Assembly: GCF_021130785.1 (NCBI RefSeq)
Contig: NW_025776800.1
Location: forward strand, 1 to 64,000
Direction: 5' to 3'
DNA from: Homalodisca vitripennis
Taxonomy: Eukaryota > Arthropoda > Insecta > Hemiptera > Cicadellidae
Length of the DNA stretch: 64,000 nt
Shown: positions 24,428 to 39,775 of the stretch, piece after piece
Position numbering within the stretch: position 1 is the stretch's first letter
Layout: every line of letters begins with the position of its first letter
Made by a program: the position numbers and the translations under genes
Notes under the pieces: generated by a model
The model's database searches: none
What the model saw: only the letters and a program-made list of their open reading frames with translations
What the model was told of the DNA's origin: nothing

Positions 24428-25871
24428 CGTTAATAATTTAAAAAAAATTTGGTTTTCCTCTTTGGAATACAGTAGCTATACAATTCTCTAGGTTATCAGT
24501 GATATTCAATAGTTAAACTTAAACGCTCTAAATGAAAATCCCTAAAAGACATTGACAGCAACAATGTGAATAACTAGTTTCCCTATTTTTTCAGTAAAAT
24601 AACTTTCCCCTTTTTTTTTCAATTTTCGATAATGGATCAATCAAACAATAAAGTTTTTCGATTTCCAAATGATACCAATCACTAATCGGTAGTATTGAGT
24701 TATCAATGGATCAATAGTCTAACAATGCCTCGATATACAAGTATATCAATACTGTAATGTGGACTCAATACAGCTGCAATAATATTAAATAATCGTATTT
24801 GTTATATGATATACTATGTGCTATTACTTATATACTCTAATAGTTAATCACATTAACTGATATCACTTTGTTTTCAGTATAATTCGAAATTTACCCTTTT
24901 TATAAGTCAGCAACAAGTTACTTCCAACAATTATTGCTATTATACTCTTTTACACTTATATTAAAATTTCTACGGGTTTCTTTTTGTATACTGATATTAA
25001 TGAATTATCAATCAAATTGAACAGTAAGCTAATATAGAATCATTGGCATATCCCTATTTCCAAGCAAATGATTTTAATCAACACGTTATTCTGCTTATAT
25101 TTACGCTGAAAACATGATGGACTGAATGCCCTGGAGGTGACGACCTGACATGGAGGCTTTGGCAAAATAAAATACTAGGATGTTATCCTTTTAATTTCTC
25201 TTATTTAAATAATTCTGAATCTGTTTGTCAATAAAGAAGTTTAATGCTTAAAGCCTGGCCTCAATGCTGCATTCACCATTTATTTCCAAAGCATTTTGAA
25301 CCATATTATTTAACCAACTATTTACTAATAATACGTAGTCTAATCTTAGGTTTCGCCAATGATTTAATTTAATTTAATTTAACAAAGTTCCCACTGCTCA
25401 CCAAATAGTGACAGGGCTGCCATCTCGAAGGCTGTGGATGATCGTGACTGCGTTGACGGAGATGACAACATCTGCGTAGACAGTGGTCGGCAGTTGGTAG
25501 TTCCGGTCTGGATCACTGGATGTCCGGTGACGTATGCCCTCCTTGTTTCCTTTCTATGTTCTATGATGACGTATGATGATGGCGTCCAACTTCCGCTTCA
25601 TAGTGTAATGGCGTTGCACATGGTGTAATAAGCACACAGAACTAATCCAAGTCCATCTTCGTTCATATAAGTTGAATTTACTCGAAATTTAGAAATATAA
25701 CATTGCAATTAATTTGTAAATGAATTTAGAATAGTAGTTATTTGGATAATGGAGTGTAAACTGAAATGTTCTAATAATTTTCTCAACCACGTGGTACACT
25801 TCTTTATTTCTTTTAGAGTTCTTTTAAAGTTTTGAAATCATTTTGAAATAATCTGCTGGTTTAATTATCGT
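24428..25871 (-). other. 5' leader of the errantivirus-type element
   Basis: About 1.4 kb of AT-rich sequence between the primer site and the gag start, long for a Gypsy leader. No open frame of note. A packaging signal and a splice donor for env would be expected here, but I cannot identify either. Confidence 0.6.
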
Positions 25872-25889
25872 ATCCCACCGCTGCCACCA
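25872..25889 (-). promoter_or_regulatory. Primer binding site, tRNA-Leu type
   Basis: The plus strand reads ATCCCACCGCTGCCACCA, which ends in CCA like the 3' end of a mature tRNA, one base away from the 5' LTR. This sequence agrees with the T-arm and acceptor end of insect tRNA-Leu (AAG type) as I remember it, so the minus-strand RNA would pair with it over 18 bases. The element therefore probably primes with tRNA-Leu. The match to the host's own tRNA was not checked. Confidence 0.8.
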
Positions 25890-25890
25890 C

Positions 25891-26367
25891 TGTAAGCCCT
25901 CCGATATTAGCCAGAGAGGCTCATGGTTAATAAAAGGGATAGCGTTTTGCTGCCACCACCCTAGCTCGTAGGGAAATTTAGAATAGTGGTTGAGAAGGGT
26001 CTTGAAATAATTACTCACGTTTCTCCTTTGTTTGAGTCCAATCTATATTCAAAATGCACTAAAACACTCGTAGGCGCACCCAAACTACTATATGTGTACC
26101 GGTGTGTTTCGCATCTCACTCCACCAAAATAGACTTACTTCACACACTCTACATTGCCAATCCCTCCGCCTACCTCCGAGCCCTCAACTCGACTCCCGAC
26201 TCGTGCTGACGAGTGCTGACCCTTGCATTTCCTCAGCACGGCCAGTCACCTCACATCACGCGGTTTAAAGGGACTTGGGTTAGTCCAGTTAATTTACACA
26301 CTGTGTAATTACTAAAATACCATCTAAAAATTACTATATTAAAATAGTAGTGTGCGTGCGCGCTACA
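25891..26367 (-). repeat. 5' LTR of the errantivirus-type element
   Basis: 477 bp, ending CTACA on the plus strand and starting TGTAAG. It carries the promoter in the element's direction, but I see no convincing TATA or initiator. Compared with the 3' LTR it is shorter by three bases, the net of seven homopolymer differences. Confidence 0.95.
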
Positions 26368-26371
26368 GAAG

Positions 26372-29373
<3,002 letters not shown>

Positions 29374-29490
29374 TAAATAAAAGTCATTTGACAGGTATTT
29401 GGTCTTCCGATCATATGTTAGTTTTCTTATTTAAACGCATATGTGACAGATACAGCCAAATACAAAATAATTGAATCGGAAAAAGTAAGC

Positions 29491-29653
29491 GCTCTGTGGT
29501 GTAATGGTAGCACATTCACCCGGCAAAGTGGGAGATCCGGGTTCGACTCCCGGCGGAGCAAGTACTTTTTGCGATTCAATATTTATTGAAATTAAATAAG
29601 GCTATTGCCATTTATACAGTTTAATGTATATATATATATATATATATATATAT
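29491..29653 (+). repeat. tRNA-derived SINE, full copy with (TA)n tail
   Basis: The head (29491-29561) has a 5' GCTCTG that can pair with the closing CGGAGC, an A-box-like TGGTGTAATGGTAGCAC and a B box GGGTTCGACTCCC. The anticodon arm gives no clean 7-base loop. A unique tail of about 65 bases follows, then (TA)n at 29626-29653. The tail is shared with the copy at 29263, which shows a dispersed SINE and not a working tRNA gene. A run of five T soon after the head would be expected to stop RNA polymerase III, which is unusual inside a SINE body. Confidence 0.8.
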
Positions 29654-30939
29654 CCTACCAAAACTCTTCAATTATCTTCCGGTGATGTGGTGTGTGGTCT
29701 ATTATTACTAAAACACTTAATAACCTTGTAAACAAAACGTGAATGTGTAGTAAACAAGATATTTTGATAAAGATGTTATCCGTAGGCTAAAAAATTTTGC
29801 ATGAAACTTCAATTCATCGCAGAAAAATCTGTTGCGTGATAATGCATGAGCAGTGAAAGAATGTATGTGAGCTTCATTGAAACCTATTACTCAACAGGCT
29901 CATACAATGTCTTGTTGTCTGCCAGGGAATACAATAACTTGGGGCATTTCAAGAAGGAAATAAGGTTGGAATTGTACAAGCAATCACAAAGAATCTTATT
30001 ACACATTATACGGTGTGTTGTGCTCCTACGTTTGTTTTTGTATTTAATTATAAATGATTTGGACATTAAAATTGTTGGGAACTTGATTAAGGAGAGAATA
30101 GATTCAAATCGTAAAAAACTTATTGTATAATTTTGTGTTTAAAAACAAGATAACTTTTATATATCCTAGTAAATGTACCCAATAACTATATAATAATATA
30201 ATATATGTAATTATAACATTATATCTAAGTGAAATTTTAGAAATGTATTTTCGGTAAAAGAATTATTGTAATGAAATAAATATGTTTCATTGCTCTTCTA
30301 CTGGTACTTATTATAAACTAGAAGAGTAGTACACGTACTAAATAAATTTTTATTTTTTTACGTTGATATTGGAAAACATAATGTACTCTCTGCTTATTTG
30401 TCAGTGACCTGTAGCGAAAGTAACAAACAATTTAAATAACGGTTAGGTAATTTTGTACACTTAGAATAGTTTTGTTAGACATTAAATAATAATTATTATA
30501 GTACGGTTTTTTTAAATTCAGTTGGCTGGATATGGTTTTTTGTGAGTGTTGTGATAGATACAAATCGAAGAGAATTAACGCAAGCAGTTTTTATGTTGCA
30601 CTTTACTTTGAAATTAGATTTTTGTTTCTTTATCACCGCATAAAAACACAAGGCCGCTATTTTGACATTTTGAGGATATTTTCTCTCTTAATTTAAAATA
30701 ACAATCGTGTTTGGTGGCATTAGCTCGAGGATTTTACGTATGGTAATAGCGACACTGTAACAGACTTCACTTCTGACATCTAGAGTCCACGTCTGATTAG
30801 TAAAACACTGTTGGTAACGAAGAAGTTCAAAACAAAATTTGCATCTTTTTTGAAATCAAACCTAGACTAAAACCTACATATATTTGTTATCCCATCAGCC
30901 ATCCAGTGTAATCCAGATTAGTGGTGATATCATTATCTC
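29654..30939. other. AT-rich stretch with one unassigned open frame
   Basis: No known gene. An ATG-started frame of 94 codons (29846-30130, plus) has a less AT-biased first half (to about 29990) and encodes IETYYSTGSYNVL and EYNNLGHFKKEI. This pattern loosely recalls the small helix-turn-helix heads of insect transposon proteins. The second half is AT-rich and may be read-through. I do not call it a gene. Confidence 0.4.
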
Positions 30940-33140
30940 ATTATCAAATCAAATCAAATTATTTATTTTTCTCAAGAAACATAATGCACATAGCAATATT
31001 ATGAAAAACAATATTATGTATATCAAGTCAACAATTATCATTTTACAAAATATACTTTTTTCCCAGGCTGATCTATATACTAACTTAACTTTTAAACTTA
31101 TTATACATTTTTACTAAAAATAAAATACTACTTTGAGAAAAATATAGGGCCCCTAAGATTATAATTAATCTGATTAGGGGTTCCTTCATTAAAATAAAAC
31201 CAGAAATAAACTTAAAGTTTTCAGAGCTCAGAGCGAAACAGTTTATTTAAAATAGAAGTAGAAAATTTAAAATCATTTAACATCACAATCAATACGTGTG
31301 CTTACTGCCTATTATTAAATTTCAGATAATAACAAAATTACTATTTATAAACAAAACAAAACCAGATAATACTACTTTTAGTAAACAACTAATCAACCAA
31401 CTTTAACGCAGTTTTGAAATATAAATTGAACAATAATTAAATATAACTAACTTACTATTTGTAAAAATGCCTCCGTGTTTTGCTGAATCATTAACCATTC
31501 TCTCAATAACCTCAAAAACTTTATAAAATTTGTCTCACTTTTTTATGTTGCTTGGCAATTTATTAAATAATCTTGGTGCTATAAAATTGAACGTTTTAGT
31601 ATAAAATGTTGAATTAGGTTTTGGAACTTGACATTGATTTGCATTTCTTAATCTTAATGTGTAAATATTCTCCTGAACTAAGAATCTTCCACCAATAAAA
31701 AACATTTTTATTACTTTATATAGAAATAGAGATCTTAGTGGCAAAATCTTTGCCTGTTGAAAACATGGAAAAGACGAACAAAATTTTTCCTTTTTTAAAA
31801 TCAATCTCACAAATAATTTTTGCAATGTAACAAGTGGTTTTAAGCTCGTAAAATAAGTTCCTCCACAGCACATTATCCCATACTCTAACCTACTATTAAT
31901 CAAAGCGAAATATAATGATCTTAAAACAGCCAATGGACAAATATCTTTCAAAAAATAAAACAAACGCACACTGGTAATTACTTTGTTTTTCAATCTCTCT
32001 ATATGAGTTTTCCAGTTCAATTCACTATCCAAAATTATTCCCAAGTATTTCGTTTTTGAAGTTTGGTTAATTTTTGAACACTGAGTGCAGGTTTTTGAAT
32101 TTCGCAAACAATCAATACATTTGAAAAAACAATATTGTTGCAGTTTAACGTTCTTTCGCAATGAAAAATCAATATACATGGTTTTTTTCTGTATTTAATA
32201 CTAACTTATTGTTTAAAAACCACCAATTTAATGAATTTAAATCCTCATTCATATTATAATTAATTAAGTCCCACGACCCCCCAACATAGCAAAGGGCAGT
32301 GTCGTCAGCAAATGCTGTTACTTTACCCTTAAACGTGCCATTGCATAAGTCATTAATAAATATTATAAACAGGACCGCTCCAAGAACTGATCCCTGTGGG
32401 ACTCCACAGCATATTTCTCCCATTTGACTTATCTTACCATTTACTTTAACACATTGCTGCCTCTTATTTAAGTAACTTTTAAAACCAATTCTGAGCTACA
32501 CCTCTAAAACCACAATTATATAATTTCTTTAGTAGTAAATCATGATCTACCGTATCGAAAGCTTTTTTAATATCCAAAAGAAGTCCCCTCACATTATCTC
32601 CTTTATTTATACCTTCATTTATTGATTCCATAAACTTATATAAAGCGAGCTCTGTACTCATACCCAACCTAAATCCAAACTGATTTTCAGAAAAAAAATT
32701 TTATTTTGTTTAGGAAAGTTAACATTTTTTCTTTCATGACCTTCTCATATATATTTGAAAATGTTGAAATTAATGAGATAGGCCTAAAATTGGAACAATT
32801 GCTTGCTGAGCCACTCTTATGTATTGGTATTACTACTGTACTTTTTAATTTTTCTGGAAAAACTCCTGTTTTAAAACTTAAATCTATTAAAAAAGTCAAA
32901 ACGTCCAAAATTGTGGGATAAATTTTCTTTAGCATCACTGTATTAATGCCATCCAGACCTGGTGATTTTACCATTTTTTAGAGAATTGATTGCTTTTTCT
33001 ACATCCCGGCTCAAAACTTCCCCCAGGAATATAGAATTAACTTCATGACACTCAGTAAAGGTATTACTGTAAACCAAGTTTGTGATTGTAGTATCAATAA
33101 AATAGTTACCTACCACATTAGGTGAATAATCCCGAAATGT
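30940..33140 (-). mobile_element. Jockey/CR1-type non-LTR retrotransposon, 5' truncated
   Basis: A minus-strand element whose 3' end is a TTTGA repeat (on the plus strand ATCAAATCAAATCAAATT, about 30943-30961). A 3' untranslated region of about 590 bases contains a CCCCTAA/TTAGGGG hairpin (31150-31180). Coding similarity begins near 33130, so the endonuclease part is missing. It differs in sequence from the element at 5585 but shares its tail type. Confidence 0.85.
31535..33130 (-). pseudogene. Non-LTR reverse transcriptase, frame-broken
   Basis: RT blocks in order from the high end: KSPGLDGINTVMLKKIYP (about 32920-32974), VIPIHKSGSASNCSNFRPIS, a later FGFR block, then LLLDIKKAFDTVDHDLLLKK (about 32530-32590), CCGVPQGSVLGAVLF (about 32370-32415), the catalytic FADD (32301-32312), KYLGIILDSELNWKTHIE (about 32000-32050) and the C-terminal segment to the stop at 31535. 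YADD is replaced by FADD, a variant known in active elements of this group. The blocks are long and well kept, with about five frame breaks. Upstream coding traces reach about 33130, with no endonuclease. Confidence 0.88.
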
Positions 33141-33469
33141 TTATACGATCAATATATCTACCATGTTCATTAGCTAACGTGATACACCATTTCAATCAAA
33201 TAATGCAGTCGTGTAAGCTAAAAAGAATTCCTAGCTATGTTATTTATCAGATAAAAGAGATAAATGTTTTAGTTCAAATGCAGTTTGCATCCTGCATTGA
33301 AAATACCATACAAATATTTAAGGTAATAACAATTCCACGTCCTTCTATGGTCTGAGCCGAGAGAATATTTAAATCCTGTTTCCTTGTTTCATTAATTTAT
33401 TAATGTACTATCCTATAAACCTACTGCACCCATTTATAAAAATATTTCGTAACCTTATATTTTATTTTT

Positions 33470-36400
33470 TATATATTAAATAATCCCATTATATTTCATA
33501 TTAGGGGTTGATGTATTTATTATAATCCTGGGTTTCGAATATTTGGGTAGCTCTATTTTTTAGTTAGGTAACATCGTATTTCCACTCGATGGTAGGGGTT
33601 TAGTGTAAGGTATATAGATTTATGAAGCAATTACAAATCTCAAAGCTTTCCAGAAATTAGATTATAGTACTTGTAGCTCATGTTTAATCCAGTGAAATAA
33701 AAATCATTAATATGTATCAAATATTTATAAATATGGACGAAAACAAATAAATATTTTTATTCTTTTGTTAAAGTATGGTAGTTATTGTTATACAACTACA
33801 AATCGGAAGATTAAATATGAATGTAGGATATGTAATAACGGGTCATGGCTGACCAGAATAAACCAAGGCAATAAACATGATAAATGTTACCATTCATATT
33901 TCAAATATGTGGCTACACTATTGTTACATGGAACTATATTACTGTTCGTAACTTTGGCTCATTATATTATGTGTTTTATAACTGTAATTTAAATGAGTAT
34001 TTTTTAATGGTTTTTGTAAACTAGATTTATAAAAAACCCATTGTAATTTATTTGTATAAAGTTGAGGTTATTATCTAATAATGCCAGTACCGTTTTACAG
34101 TAATGCTAACTCTTTAGTACCTAAAGTGCGAGCAGGTATGCAGACACACTTTATTTTATATTATGTTTAGTAAAAATACGACGTTGTGTAATGTGTCCAG
34201 TAACTACAATACTTATCATGTTTCCTAGGAAATTATTAGTTTATGATAAACTATATCAATCAGTGTTGTTTTATACGCCTTTAAGTAATTCACAATTTTT
34301 AAAGTTTTTGTAGAATTTCCGTAGTTAGAATTACTGTAGTAATTCACCCAATTAAAATTGTTATTTTAGGATTTATAACGATTTTTTATCGTTATTTTAT
34401 GGATTACTTACGTGTTGTTTGTATACAAATGTAATAATAATCGTTGCCATAATGATTATTTTTCTATAATGCTCAACCAAATCAACCACCAATACAATTC
34501 GATTTTACATCAATAGTTTGCAAGTAAATTTAGTTCAGGGTTCTCTGCCAAACAAAACAAGGTACAATATAACACAAGCATGAATGAACCATCTGAAGTC
34601 GCATGAAAAGTTGCAAGTCCGCATTTCATTATCGAGTTTTCTTTCGGAAAGATCATACAAACATCGCCCAGAAAATAAATTAGATCTCCTGAGAGGAAAA
34701 GAAAACCAGAATCAGTCTACTGATTTACAGTCTTCTGTAACGCTCAGACATATTCTTTTTTATGGTATGCAAAATAACAGAGCTCATTCTTTTCTATGTA
34801 AAAACGAAGTTTTATGCAAAGTTCAAAATCTATAAATAGAATATTTCTTAAGATATCGTACCACATGACTCATGGATGTACATAAATAAATCATTATAAA
34901 CCCCTTCTTGTTTGAATGTACATGGAGTTACATGCATAATTTATAGTTTAGAGAGTGATACTTGTCGCAAGATATCTTATGAATGTTTAGGTTACATTTT
35001 TTACAGTTGTATGTGTTCAATAAAAAAAGTTGTACTGAATATAATGAATACATTAGATTGAATCAAGTATATCATACTATTATGTGATTATCATACAACC
35101 CCAGTTTGGCAAGTTGACAATATTAGTAACATGAACTCCACAGTCAATCTACAGTCATGTAAGAAGCGGATGTGATGTGGCAATTATATTCGATTGATCC
35201 CTCTTCTCTCAAAGACACAATTTTAGTTGCGGAATAAATTCCATAGATTCTAAATTTTGAATACTTGCCAATATTGAAGTTACAGCTTGAGTACACTTGA
35301 GATCAAAATGTAAGATTGGTGTATTCGAGCTAATGAATTTTACGTTTAAAAGAAAATACTATTGAGAATATATAAATTTTGATAATTTATTCAACTGCTT
35401 TTGTCTTGTAACTGTCTATGGCTGAGGCTGTTGCGGCTGATTGGAAAACTTTTCCAATAATCGCTGCAAAATATTAATTTCCAACTTGATCGGTTTTCTC
35501 TATTCTGAGCAATTAAGAAACTCTCCTCAGAAACTAACATGATTACAAATTTGAAATAAGTTTGGTTATGAAATCTTATTTCTACTTCCATTTTATTATT
35601 TGCAGGCTAATAAAGCTTGTAATAATAATAGCTTATGATTTTCATGAAACAACAGTAGAGTTGTAAAAAAACCCGTTAAGATACAACTCACAAAACATCA
35701 AATTCTTGACCAAGGCTTCATTCATTTTTTTAATACATTAATTTATAGAGCAATTCTATTTAGTACATTTATCATCGTACATTTTACATCATTACATATC
35801 GTATATGATACAAATGATTTATTAATTATGGCTCCGACTCATAATATAATGATCACTGCCTATTATTGGTCGCAAAAGATAATTTATTTTGTCACTCCAA
35901 ACATATTAATTTAGTTTTCATAACTTCGATGTTAAAAATAAATGTAACTTTTAAAACATAATTAATTACAATAAAGTGAAATATGAAAAAGGGAAGCACA
36001 ACTAAAGTCAGAGTTCTCGGTTGATAACAAAGTTGCGTAATGGAAGGCTAAAAATAATAAACAAGCGCGAGATATTTACATAAAATAAATATTTTTAAGT
36101 TGTTTTATTACGATTCCCGATTAGGACATCAGATTTATTGCAAAGGAATTATCACTCCTCCACGAAAATCTTTTTCCATCATTTGGGATTTCTAATAATT
36201 GTGTTGTACTCTTTTTAAAGTGCTCTCACTTCCACGATAAATACTACAATTATTAGTGACAAGTTAATTTTGTTCATTTTAAAAAATATAATTCCAAATC
36301 AGAATAATTTGTTGACACGACTTTATTTTCAAAGCTAGACCTCCTAAAATTTTTAATAAAAAAACTTTAATTGTATTCATATTTAATCGTCTTACACGCT

Positions 36401-36590
36401 ATTTAAAAAGTCCCAGTACTGTACATTGTTAACATTTTAATAGTAATTGAACATTGTAAGAATTTCCTTTCTTTTTGAAATTATTAATTTAGATTAAAAA
36501 GCAAACACTTTACTAAACAATTCTTCAACAACAAGGCATCACAACCATTTCGTTTTCTAAGAAAACATTCAATTCATTAATGTCTTGCCT
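33470..36590. repeat. 3.1-kb unit, tandem copy 1
   Basis: This stretch is repeated in the same orientation at 36655-39775 with an offset of about 3,136-3,187 bases. Landmarks present in both copies include AGGGGTTGATGTATTTAT (33503 and, with one change, 36690), GGTCATGGCTGACC (33841 and 37027), GTTCAGGGTTCTCTGCC, and TTGGAAAACTTTTCCAATAA (35441 and 38577). Divergence looks like about 15-20 percent with many indels. No coding content is shared. Confidence 0.85.
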
Positions 36591-36654
36591 CCTTTCGTTT
36601 AAATATACTGCACACACATGCATTAAGATATCTCGTATCTTTATTGTTAGTTTT

Positions 36655-39600
36655 AGTATAATTAATAATCCTATTATATATCATATTTAGGGGTTGACGT
36701 ATTTATCAGTAACCTCGAATTCATATATTTCGGTGGCTAATTATTTTGGTTCGGGAACATCGTATTTTCCAAGTGGTGGGAGTTCAGTGTAAGGTATCTA
36801 AATATATCGAGCAATAACGGACCTGAAAACCTTCCAGAAAAGTGGATTACTTATTCTTTAGCTCATGATTACCCGAGTGAAAATAACAGTTTAACATTAT
36901 TATGTACATAATATATAAATATGGACCGAAAACAATTTATGGTTGCTATTTTGTTAAAGTCTGGTTGTTATTGTTACAAAAATATATGATGGAAGATTAG
37001 ATACGAATTTGAGATACGCAATAACGGGTCATGGTTGACCCGAATAAACCAGGAAATAAAAAATAACAAATGAATATCATTCATATTTAAAATATGTGAG
37101 TACAAAATTGTTTACGTTGAACAGTATTATTGTTCATAACTTATGTTCAAGTGTTTTGTGTTTTTTATAACTGTAATGAAAATACTCATTTTATGATTTT
37201 TGGTAATCTATATTTATAAATAAAAACATTATAAATTATGTGTATGCATTTGAGGTTATTATCAAATAACGCCAGTAAGAGTTAATAGAGTTGTGTTAAC
37301 ACTTTTCTTTATATTATTTTAAATTGAAAATACTATGTTGTGTAGTGTGGGCCTTCCAATAACTACAATAGATTATAATTAATAATATTTTGTAAAAATT
37401 TGTTTCTTTATTAATAACATATATAAATTAGAGTTGTTTTAAGTATACTCCTTTACAATGTTACCATTCACGTAGAAAGTTAGAATTGTCTTGCACATTC
37501 AATCAAATATTCTCCCATTGTAGCAAACTTCACAGTATTAAAAAACGTTCTATCTATTTATTTGTGATGTCAGAGTTTGTAACGATTTTTTGTAGATATT
37601 TTATGTACTAGTGTCTATTGTTTTGATAATAAATATATTAATTCTCGTTGCCTACAATATTATCTATTTTCGCGAATGCTGACCTAACAATCCACTATCA
37701 ATGAATTCGATATTGCCTAGATATAGATAGGGTTTCCTGCAAAAATGTTATAAGTCTATACATCATCCAATCTCGAGAACAGTCAATCTAAAACAGTTAA
37801 ACAGTCAGCATTACCGCCTAGTATACTAATAGTGTGTAAGTAATTTTAGTTCAGGGTTCTCTGCCAAACAATACAGGGTAGAATTATGAATTATATCACT
37901 GAGGTTTCATGCAAAATTTTCAAGTCTATGCCACATTCCATTCTTGACATATCTTACGGAAACATCATGTAAACATAATTTAGAAAATACATTACATCTT
38001 TAAAAAAATAAAATAAAAATGGTGTTATCCTACTGAGTACAAGCCTTCTGCGACGCTCATCCACATTCTATTAAGAGTATGTACCATCGTAGAGCTCTAT
38101 CTTTTCTATGTAAAATGAGGTATTATGCAAAGTTACTACTCTATAGATAGATTACTACTCTAAAGATAAATTATTTCTTAAGATATCGTACCAAATTTCT
38201 CATGGATCAACATAAACCATAATAGACCCGTTCTTGCTTGAGTAGACATAAAGTTACATGCATAATTATTTAGAGTTTAGATTTAATACTGTTTTTTTTC
38301 AAGATATCTTATGGATGTTAGGTTACTTTTGTTACAGTTGCGCGTACATTATAAATAAGTCATACGGAATATGAGTTGAATCGAATATATCATACTATTA
38401 CGTGATTATGTGAAGTTATAGCTTAAGTACAATTTAGAGAAAAATTTCAAGACTTTGTATTTTACGATCGGGTTTATATTTAAAAGAAAATGCTATTTAG
38501 AATATATAAATTATTATATTTATTCAACTGAATCTGTCTTAAAACTGCCTACAGCTGAGGCTGTTGTTGCAGCTGATTGGAAAACTTTTCCAATAATCGA
38601 AGAGAAGTATTCATTGCCAACTTGATCGGTTTCCTCTATTCTGAACAATTAAAAACTTCACTCGGAAACTAACTTGATTACAACTTGTGAATAAAGTTTA
38701 GTTAGGAAATCTAATTATATTTTCCATTTTTTATTTGCTGCCTAATAAAGCCTACAACAATAATAGCTTATGATTTTCATAAAAACAGTAAAAGTTGTAA
38801 AAAAACATAAAACATTACTTTTCTGTAACGAAAATAATTCATTCACCTCACAAACATCAAATTCTTTACGAAGGCTTTATTCATGTTTTTAATAAATTCT
38901 TAATAGAGCAATTCTATTTCGTACATTTAAGTTATATCATCGATACATAATCGAGTATACATATCGTATACAATACAAATCATTTATTAATTATAGCTCA
39001 ACTCGCAATATAATGAATCACTGCCATGGTCATAATGATAATGTCATGGTCGCAAAAGTTAATTTTATTTTGTGACTCCAAACATATTAATTCAGTTTCT
39101 TTACTTCCTTGGTAAAATTAAATTTACTGATTAAACATAATTAATTACAACAAAGTGAAAAATGACAAGGTAAGGCATAACTAAACTCAGAGTTCTTGGT
39201 TGATTCAAAAGGTTTGCATAACAGAAGGCTTAAGATAATAAACAAGCATTACATAAAATAAATATCTTTAAGTTGTTTTATTAAACTTTCCGATTACGAC
39301 ATCAGATTTATGCAAAGGGATTTTATCATTCCTCCGCGAAAATCTGTTTCCCTTCTTTTACAGTTCAACAAAACGTGATCCGTTACTTTTAAAATTCTCT
39401 CACGTCCACGATAAATGCTATAAATTTTCAGTGACAAGTCCTTTTTTACATTTTATATATCTTTAGGTATTCATTTTCAAAATTCTAATTCCAAACCAGA
39501 AGAAATTTGTTCACACTATTTTAACTTTTATAGATAGACCTCCTAACATTTGTGATGTACAAAACTTTAATTCTATTATTTTAAAAATCTTACATAAAAT

Positions 39601-39775
39601 TTATAATAATTCCCATACTGTACATTACTGATATTTCATTAATACTAAAAAAATAAAATAGTATAAGCTACTTTCTAATCGGGAAATTCTTAATTAATTT
39701 AAGAAAACAAAACACTCCGATAGTGCAATCGTTATTTTGGTGAGGCCTTTCATTTTCGAAGAAAACATTAATGAG
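36655..39775. repeat. 3.1-kb unit, tandem copy 2
   Basis: Diverged partner of 33470-36590. The order of all landmarks is the same. Its end runs into the foldback at 39729-39852. The corresponding end of copy 1 (36540-36590) resembles only one arm of that foldback. Confidence 0.85.

Larger units (their letters stand above)
16270..26371 (-). mobile_element. Complete env-bearing Gypsy/errantivirus-type LTR retrotransposon
   Basis: A full-length element of 10,094 bp (16274-26367) lies on the minus strand and is flanked on both sides by GAAG (16270-16273 and 26368-26371). This is the 4-bp target duplication expected of a Gypsy-type integrase. The order in its own direction is: 5' LTR, primer site, long leader, gag, pol (protease, RT, RNase H, integrase), env, polypurine tract, 3' LTR. 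This is the plan of insect errantiviruses (the gypsy, ZAM and TED group). The LTRs have no substitutions relative to each other, so the insertion is young. As given, each coding region carries frame breaks, mostly at or near homopolymers. Confidence 0.95.

Noticed and set aside
29491..29561. Possible functional tRNA gene
   Set aside because: A and B boxes are good, but the anticodon arm gives no clean 7-base loop, and the downstream 65 bases recur with the truncated copy at 29263, so it is a SINE head.
34584..34835. 83-codon open frame in copy 1 of the large duplication
   Set aside because: The corresponding region in copy 2 does not keep the frame, so coding constraint is unlikely.
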